Positions 5,364 to 9,552 of a stretch of DNA of 9,552 nt are shown in pieces. Source of the stretch: Oscillospiraceae bacterium (GTDB lineage Bacteria; Bacillota; Clostridia; Oscillospirales; Oscillospiraceae). Below the pieces are notes generated by a model. That model was not told the origin of the DNA. It saw nothing but the letters and a program-made list of their open reading frames with translations, and did not search any database. Made by a program: the position numbers and the translations under genes. Numbering within the stretch: position 1 is the first letter of the stretch; each line of letters starts with the position of its first letter. Location: assembly GCA_020025175.1 (NCBI GenBank), contig JAHHSM010000067.1, forward strand, positions 1 through 9,552, written 5' to 3'.

Positions 5364-6533
5364 ATGTCTGCTCTAACAGATGTGAAAATTCTAGATTTCA
5401 CAACACTGCTGCCCGGGCCCTACGCCACAATGATGCTTGCAGACCTTGGCGCAGATGTTTTAAAGGTCAGCAGCAAAGATCGGTATGATTTGGTCACGCA
5501 TTGGCCCCCGAAAATTGAGGGTAGTGACACCTGTGCTGCCGCCGCCTGGTTGGGACGCGGCAAAAAAACGATTTATTTGAATCTAAAAAAGCAAAGCGCA
5601 ATTGATGCGGTAAAAAAACTCATCATGGAGTATGATATCGTTTTTGAGCAGTTTCGTCCGGGTGTTATGAAAAAGCTCGGTCTTGATTACGAAACACTGA
5701 AAAAAATCAATCCGGCCTTGATTTACTGTTCCCTAACAGGATATGGGCAGACCGGTCCCTTGGCAGATCGCGCAGGGCATGATATCAATTATTTAGCCCG
5801 TTCCGGTCTTATGGCCTCTGCCGGAAGAAAAGAAACCGGCCCGGTACTTTATGATATGCAGATCGCAGATGTGGCGGCAGGTTCAATGAACAGTGTTATC
5901 GGTATTCTCGCAGCACTCCACTATAGATCTCAAACAGGAAAAGGACAGTATGTCGATGTATCTATGCTGGACGGCGTCGCCGCCTTTCACGGAATGGATG
6001 GTGCCTCCTTCCTTTCCGGTGCACCGGCACCCGCCCGAGAAACACAGGTATTAAACGGTGGTGGAATCTATGATTTTTATGAAACAGCCGACGGAGAATA
6101 CATGAGTGTTGGATCATTAGAACCCAAATTCTTTGCCAAGCTCTGCCAAGGCATTGGTTATCCAGAATGGGCAGACGGGGAAGTCTTAAAGACCGATTTA
6201 AAACTTGTGAAAGAATCTTTCCGAAAAAAGTTTAAAGAAAAGACAAAATCGGAATGGACAGAAATTTTTGCTTCTTTGGATGCCTGCGTTGAACCGGTTT
6301 TATCGTTGGAAGAAGCCCAAAATGATCCCCATCTGTGTGCACGGGATATGTGGCCTGAGGTTTCCCTGCCGCAAACTGAGAATTCCATGATCACCCAGAT
6401 GGGCTGTCCCATCAAGTTTTCCGAAAGTGCTCCCACATACCGCCATGCGGGATATCCGGAAGGTTGGCATACTGATGCAATTCTTTCTTCTCTGGGGTAT
6501 AGCAAACAGGAAATAGCGGATATGATATCATAA
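5364..6533 (+). CDS. CaiB/BaiF family protein, probably alpha-methylacyl-CoA racemase-like
   Basis: Family III CoA-transferase fold; members either move CoA between acids or, in the AMACR/MCR branch, epimerise 2-methylacyl-CoA. Seen in the 389-aa product: the N-terminal CoA-binding motif LPGPYATMMLADLGADVLKV (16-35), FEQFRPGVMKKLGLDY (94-109), SLTGYGQTGPLADRAGHDINY (123-143), TGKGQYVDVSMLDG (191-204) and SLEPKFF (251-257). D140 corresponds to the catalytic Asp of CoA transferases. H139, D169 and E253 fall at the spacings of the racemase residues His126, Asp156 and Glu241 of the M. tuberculosis enzyme (numbers from memory). This favours racemase over transferase, but the substrate is unknown. 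Start: GGAG at 5352-5355 before the ATG at 5364, and a consensus promoter at 5278-5306. The gene is monocistronic; no acyl-CoA synthetase, dehydrogenase or carnitine gene is adjacent. Confidence 0.88.
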   Translation: MSALTDVKILDFTTLLPGPYATMMLADLGADVLKVSSKDRYDLVTHWPPKIEGSDTCAAAAWLGRGKKTIYLNLKKQSAIDAVKKLIMEYDIVFEQFRPGVMKKLGLDYETLKKINPALIYCSLTGYGQTGPLADRAGHDINYLARSGLMASAGRKETGPVLYDMQIADVAAGSMNSVIGILAALHYRSQTGKGQYVDVSMLDGVAAFHGMDGASFLSGAPAPARETQVLNGGGIYDFYETADGEYMSVGSLEPKFFAKLCQGIGYPEWADGEVLKTDLKLVKESFRKKFKEKTKSEWTEIFASLDACVEPVLSLEEAQNDPHLCARDMWPEVSLPQTENSMITQMGCPIKFSESAPTYRHAGYPEGWHTDAILSSLGYSKQEIADMIS

Positions 6534-6585
6534 AAAATAGCATTCATTATGCGTTTGCGTGCAGCATGGATGCCTTGATACATAT

Positions 6586-6633
6586 AAATCAGGACCGCTC
6601 CGGCAGCTCATGCGCCCGGAGCGGTCCTGATTT
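6586..6633. terminator. Strong, probably bidirectional terminator between converging genes
   Basis: A perfect 18-bp inverted repeat (AAATCAGGACCGCTCCGG at 6586-6603, complement at 6616-6633) has a 12-nt loop. It lies 52 nt after the stop of the CaiB/BaiF-family gene (plus) and 34 nt after the ktrA stop (minus). On the plus strand a T-rich run (TCTTCTTTTTT) follows a few bases later; on the minus strand the stem itself ends in TTT. Confidence 0.85.
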
Positions 6634-6667
6634 GAGTCTTCTTTTTTCAAAAATCGTTATAAAAACA

Positions 6668-7315
6668 TCAGATATGGAAACATTTTTGAATTGCCTTCTG
6701 CTCCCCCAGCACCAGAATAGAAGTATCTGCGGCAAATACGGTATCCGGTGCAACATTCATATTCAACTTTCCATTTTCTTTAATACCCAAGATATTAATG
6801 CCGTATTTTTTACGAATATTTACCTGAATCACTGTTTTGCCAATCCAATCCTCCGGAACGGACAATTCAAAAATAGAATTTCCATCATCCAATTCGATAT
6901 AATCGCGAATATGTTCTGATGAGCAGCGGATAGCTGTCCATTTTGCCAGCTGCTTTTCTGGATAAACCACTTCATCAGCACCGTTGCGGAGCAAGAACTT
7001 TTCCTGCACACCGGTAGAAGCTCTTGCAATGACCTTCTTTGCACCAAATTCCTTCAGCAGTGAAGCTGTTTCCAGAGATGTTTGAAAGTTATCCCCAATC
7101 GCTACAATGCAGACATCATAGTTTCCAACCCCAAGCGAGTATAAGAATTCCTCGTTGGTGCTATCACCGATCTGCGCATTCGTCACAAAAGGCAGCACTC
7201 CGTTTACACATTCTTCATCCAAATCTACTGCCATAGTCTGACAATTCAAGTCACTTAACTTCATAGCAGTATGTCTGCCGAATCTACCAAGTCCAATCAA
7301 TAATACAGATTTCAT
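6668..7315 (-). CDS. ktrA: K+ uptake regulatory subunit, TrkA/KtrA-type RCK protein
   Basis: Cytoplasmic gating subunit that forms an octameric ring on the KtrB channel and responds to ATP/ADP or NAD(H); some homologues bind c-di-AMP through the C-terminal domain. The 215-aa product is a single RCK unit, the Ktr size (E. coli TrkA has two). RCK_N is at about 1-125, with the Rossmann turn GLGRFG (8-13), the ribose-binding acidic residue D31 in AVDLDEE, and GDSTNEEFL (50-58). RCK_C is at about 136-212, with LSVPEDWIGKTV and LGIKENGKLN. The start is supported by AAGGAG at 7322-7327, 6 nt before the ATG. That ribosome binding site overlaps the stop codon of the upstream channel gene, so the two are co-transcribed and probably translationally coupled. 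A strong hairpin follows. KtrC is an alternative name, but linkage to ktrB favours KtrA. Confidence 0.92.
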   Translation of the reverse strand: MKSVLLIGLGRFGRHTAMKLSDLNCQTMAVDLDEECVNGVLPFVTNAQIGDSTNEEFLYSLGVGNYDVCIVAIGDNFQTSLETASLLKEFGAKKVIARASTGVQEKFLLRNGADEVVYPEKQLAKWTAIRCSSEHIRDYIELDDGNSIFELSVPEDWIGKTVIQVNIRKKYGINILGIKENGKLNMNVAPDTVFAADTSILVLGEQKAIQKCFHI

Positions 7316-7325
7316 TGTTTACTCC

Positions 7326-8654
7326 TTATCCAACAGTTAGTTTTTCCTGTGGTAATCTCGATGTAATGCAGTGATTGCCGGAAGTTGCCGCAAAAATCAA
7401 CGTTAATGCACCAACTCTTCCAAAATACATCAAGACAATTAAAATTCCACGCGAAATAGATCCAAGTTCGGGTGTAATGCCTAAACTCAACCCTACAGTA
7501 CCAATGGCTGAAGCCGTTTCAAAAAGAGATGTCAACAGCGGAATCTCTTCTATCCGGCTGATAATGAATCCGCCGCCTAAAAATAATACCAGATACATTG
7601 TCATTAATGTGGCAGCATTGCGAAGAACGCTGGCATCAATTCTGCGGCCAAAAAAGTGTGTATGCTCCCTATGTCTAAATACCGAAACCGCATTAGACAG
7701 CATCACCGCAAGTGTTGTTGTTTTCATACCACCTGCTGTTGATCCGGGCGAACCACCCACAACCATCAGAATCATCATAATGGCAATACCTGTTTCACTC
7801 AACAGGGTCAAATCCACTGTATTAAAGCCTGCTGTTCTTGGTGTAACCGCCTGAAACAAAGAACCCCAAATACGATCTTGCATTGGCATATCGGAAAATT
7901 CAAAAAAGAAAAAGTAAATTGCCGGGAAACAAATGAGAGCCGCCGTAGTAACCAGAACAACTTTACTCTGTATCCTATATTTTCGAAAATGCAGCTTATT
8001 GATTTTAATATCGTCCCATGTGACAAACCCAATACCACCGATGATAATCAAACTCATAATCACACAGTTGATAATTGGATGATCTATAAAATATGTGAGT
8101 GATGAATACTGCATTTTGCATCCCATCAAATCAAAGCCTGCATTGCAGAAAGCTGAAATAGAATGAAATATGCTGTACCAAATCCCCTTAAGTATACCAA
8201 ATTCTTTACAAAAAGTGGGAGCCATAAGCATCGCGCCAATTAGCTCGAAAATAATGGTCATTTTGATAATAAAGGCTGTTAATTTCACAATTCCGCCGAC
8301 TTTTGGTGCAGAAATTGCCTCCTGCATTGTACTGCGCTGCTTCAGACTGATTTTTCTTCCCGAGATCTTGGTTAGTGCCACTGCAACTGTGATAACACCC
8401 ATACCGCCAATTTGAATCAGCAGGATGATGACAGCCTGTCCAAAGGCGGACCAATAGGTTGCAGTATCATGCACAATCAGTCCCGTCACACAAACGGCAG
8501 ATGTTGCAGTGAATATGGCATCTGCAAATGTTGCCCCTTGCCCGTTCTGTGTAGAAAAAGGAAGCATCAGCAGTAGACTCCCCATCAAAATAACGGCAGC
8601 AAAACCGAGAATAATAATCTGCGATGAAGACAACCGCCTTTTCCTTGGTCCCAT
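7326..8654 (-). CDS. ktrB: K+ translocating subunit, TrkH/KtrB family
   Basis: Integral membrane K+ channel-like transporter with four fused M1-P-M2 units. Seen in 442 aa (B. subtilis KtrB is about this size): the four pore loops each keep the selectivity-filter glycine, in AVCVTGL (G58), AFCNAGFD (G173), TPRTAGFNT (G276) and AIGTVGLS (G388). The gating loop in the third unit, GGSPGSTAGGMKT (300-312), and the C-terminal FGRVGALT (411-418) are intact. The start at 8654 is chosen for its AGGAGT at 8661-8666, 6 nt upstream, and because the reading frame above it (to 8807) lacks a ribosome binding site and would overlap the CDF gene. The stop at 7326-7328 overlaps the ktrA ribosome binding site. 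The gene lies 110 nt downstream of the CDF gene with no terminator between them. I found no convincing promoter in that gap, so read-through is possible. Confidence 0.95.
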   Translation of the reverse strand: MGPRKRRLSSSQIIILGFAAVILMGSLLLMLPFSTQNGQGATFADAIFTATSAVCVTGLIVHDTATYWSAFGQAVIILLIQIGGMGVITVAVALTKISGRKISLKQRSTMQEAISAPKVGGIVKLTAFIIKMTIIFELIGAMLMAPTFCKEFGILKGIWYSIFHSISAFCNAGFDLMGCKMQYSSLTYFIDHPIINCVIMSLIIIGGIGFVTWDDIKINKLHFRKYRIQSKVVLVTTAALICFPAIYFFFFEFSDMPMQDRIWGSLFQAVTPRTAGFNTVDLTLLSETGIAIMMILMVVGGSPGSTAGGMKTTTLAVMLSNAVSVFRHREHTHFFGRRIDASVLRNAATLMTMYLVLFLGGGFIISRIEEIPLLTSLFETASAIGTVGLSLGITPELGSISRGILIVLMYFGRVGALTLIFAATSGNHCITSRLPQEKLTVG

Positions 8655-8660
8655 ATCAAC

Positions 8661-8666
8661 ACTCCT
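8661..8666 (-). promoter_or_regulatory. ktrB ribosome binding site
   Basis: AGGAGT on the minus strand, 6 nt before the ATG at 8652-8654. It fixes the start of ktrB 51 codons inside the longest open frame. Confidence 0.75.
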
Positions 8667-8764
8667 ATTTGCGACTTTCTTAAATTGAACTTTCATTTGT
8701 CTGCATTTTATTACATATCTATGAATTATGTAAAGGATATCACGCAAATTTTCTAAAAATTCAG

Positions 8765-9552
8765 TCATGTTTCTATGCCCGCGGCCAGAATCAATTCGCA
8801 AGTGCAATTTTCAAACAAATTGCCCACCTCTTGATTAACACTATCGGTAACCCGTTTCAACTTTTTTACAGCCAAAGAATCTTCCTCGATTTCAAAATAC
8901 ACCGCAATCCAAATGCGGCGACCTGTCCTGGTAATATCAAAAAATACTGGATAAAATTGATTCTTCTGCATAATATCCGTACAAATATTTTTAATTTGAT
9001 TTACTGTGTGTTCATCTGGCGAAAAGAGAAACACATCTTTCATTGCTCTCCAAAGCATCTTCAGACTTTGGGGCAGCATAAAAAGTATCACCCCAAAGGC
9101 AACCATCTGATCAAAGTATGGTGCAATAAAAGCAACCGGCGTTTTCTCCAAAAACATCGCCACAAAAAATGCCAGAGACATCCCTATACTATAAGCAATA
9201 TCGATCTTCCATCCCAAAAGCTCCGCATCAATCGTTGGTGAATATAAGGATTGATTCATTCTGTTTATAAGCAAAAATATAAGAATGCTTACAATACCAA
9301 GCAGTAGTTGAAACAGCGAAATCTGTCCTTCATTGACCCGATTTCCGCCTGACATTGCTGATCCAATCACTTCTGCCGAAACGCTAACCGTTACCGCTAA
9401 TAGCATAAACCCTTTTACAATTAAAAATATGGATTCCACCTGAAAAAATCCATAAGGATGCTTTTCAGATACAGGTTTATAGAACAGCGGTGTAAGGAAT
9501 AGGATTAAAGCAATAAAAATCAAGTCTGAAGCATCGTATGCCGCATCCATCA
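8765..9552 (-). CDS. Cation diffusion facilitator (CDF) family transporter, 5' end outside window
   Basis: CDF proteins are membrane antiporters exporting divalent metals (Zn, Fe, Mn, Co, Ni) in exchange for protons. The visible part is 261 residues from the Met at 9550, but the frame continues past the right edge; the missing part should be roughly the first membrane helix. Seen: DAAYD (2-6), which fits the DxxxD metal site of TM2; EKHPYGFFQVES (29-40), matching the conserved loop after TM2; further helices at about 43-65, 80-97, 117-134 and 145-160; and a C-terminal cytoplasmic domain (about 180-261). In TM5 the usual HxxxD or DxxxD reads GWKID (113-117): the Asp remains but the partner ligand is Gly. 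The metal therefore cannot be assigned, and transport may be altered. It stops 110 nt before ktrB on the same strand, so it is a possible operon partner in ion homeostasis. Confidence 0.82.
   Translation of the reverse strand, partial: MDAAYDASDLIFIALILFLTPLFYKPVSEKHPYGFFQVESIFLIVKGFMLLAVTVSVSAEVIGSAMSGGNRVNEGQISLFQLLLGIVSILIFLLINRMNQSLYSPTIDAELLGWKIDIAYSIGMSLAFFVAMFLEKTPVAFIAPYFDQMVAFGVILFMLPQSLKMLWRAMKDVFLFSPDEHTVNQIKNICTDIMQKNQFYPVFFDITRTGRRIWIAVYFEIEEDSLAVKKLKRVTDSVNQEVGNLFENCTCELILAAGIET

Noticed and set aside
6464..6482. TTGGCA...TGCA, resembling a sigma-54 -24/-12 promoter
   Set aside because: The spacing between GG and GC is 9 rather than 10, it is inside the coding sequence, and no plus-strand gene follows before the terminator.
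6158..6583. 141-codon minus-strand open frame over the end of the CaiB/BaiF-family gene
   Set aside because: Antisense to a well-conserved coding region, with no domain, ribosome binding site or promoter that I can see.
7375..7854. 159-codon plus-strand open frame
   Set aside because: It lies antisense within ktrB, whose four pore loops and gating motif are intact. It has no ribosome binding site or recognisable domain.
8655..8807. N-terminal extension of ktrB overlapping the CDF gene
   Set aside because: No ribosome binding site precedes the upstream ATGs, the extension is not KtrB-like, and AGGAGT sits ideally before the ATG at 8654.

Overview
The window looks like chromosomal DNA of a low- to mid-GC Firmicute, most likely class Clostridia. 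The basis is the mix of families: a BirA with an N-terminal HTH next to a lone BioY, a Ktr-type K+ channel pair, a CmpB-like membrane protein, a sigma-54 factor and a relic of an S-layer-homology (SLH) domain, all with strong AGGAG-type ribosome binding sites. I cannot name a genus.

Layout, left to right. Bases 1-1805 form a biotin module. birA (minus) ends at a strong hairpin at the left edge and is divergent from bioY (plus). The intergenic region holds two 34-bp BirA-type operators that bracket a TTGACA-N17-TAAACT promoter for bioY, so biotin-loaded BirA probably represses the importer and perhaps itself. A strong terminator follows bioY. Bases 1922-2217 carry no intact gene. On the minus strand they hold two fossils: a decayed cobalamin-riboswitch-like RNA (about 2089-2200) and, just downstream, the last SLH repeat of a surface protein, with no start codon. 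Together they look like the two ends of a B12-controlled surface-protein gene whose middle has been deleted.

Bases 2218-3531 (minus) encode a polytopic membrane protein with two tandem CmpB-like halves. It is preceded by a possible 19-codon ORF whose stop overlaps an upstream ATG. rpoN (sigma-54) lies at 3736-5115 (minus) behind an extended -10 promoter. Divergent from it is a monocistronic CaiB/BaiF-family gene (5364-6533, plus) with a consensus -35/-10. It keeps the residues of alpha-methylacyl-CoA racemases. A long perfect hairpin separates it from the convergent ktrA.

Bases 6668-9552 (minus) are a cation-transport cluster, read from the right: a CDF-family transporter whose 5' end is outside the window, then ktrB (K+ translocating subunit) and ktrA (RCK regulatory subunit). 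The ktrB stop codon overlaps the ktrA ribosome binding site. The genes are mostly housekeeping. The least ordinary parts are the double BirA operator, the riboswitch/SLH relic, the tiny coupled ORF and the altered metal site of the CDF protein. I see no transposase, CRISPR array, tRNA, rRNA or phage gene.
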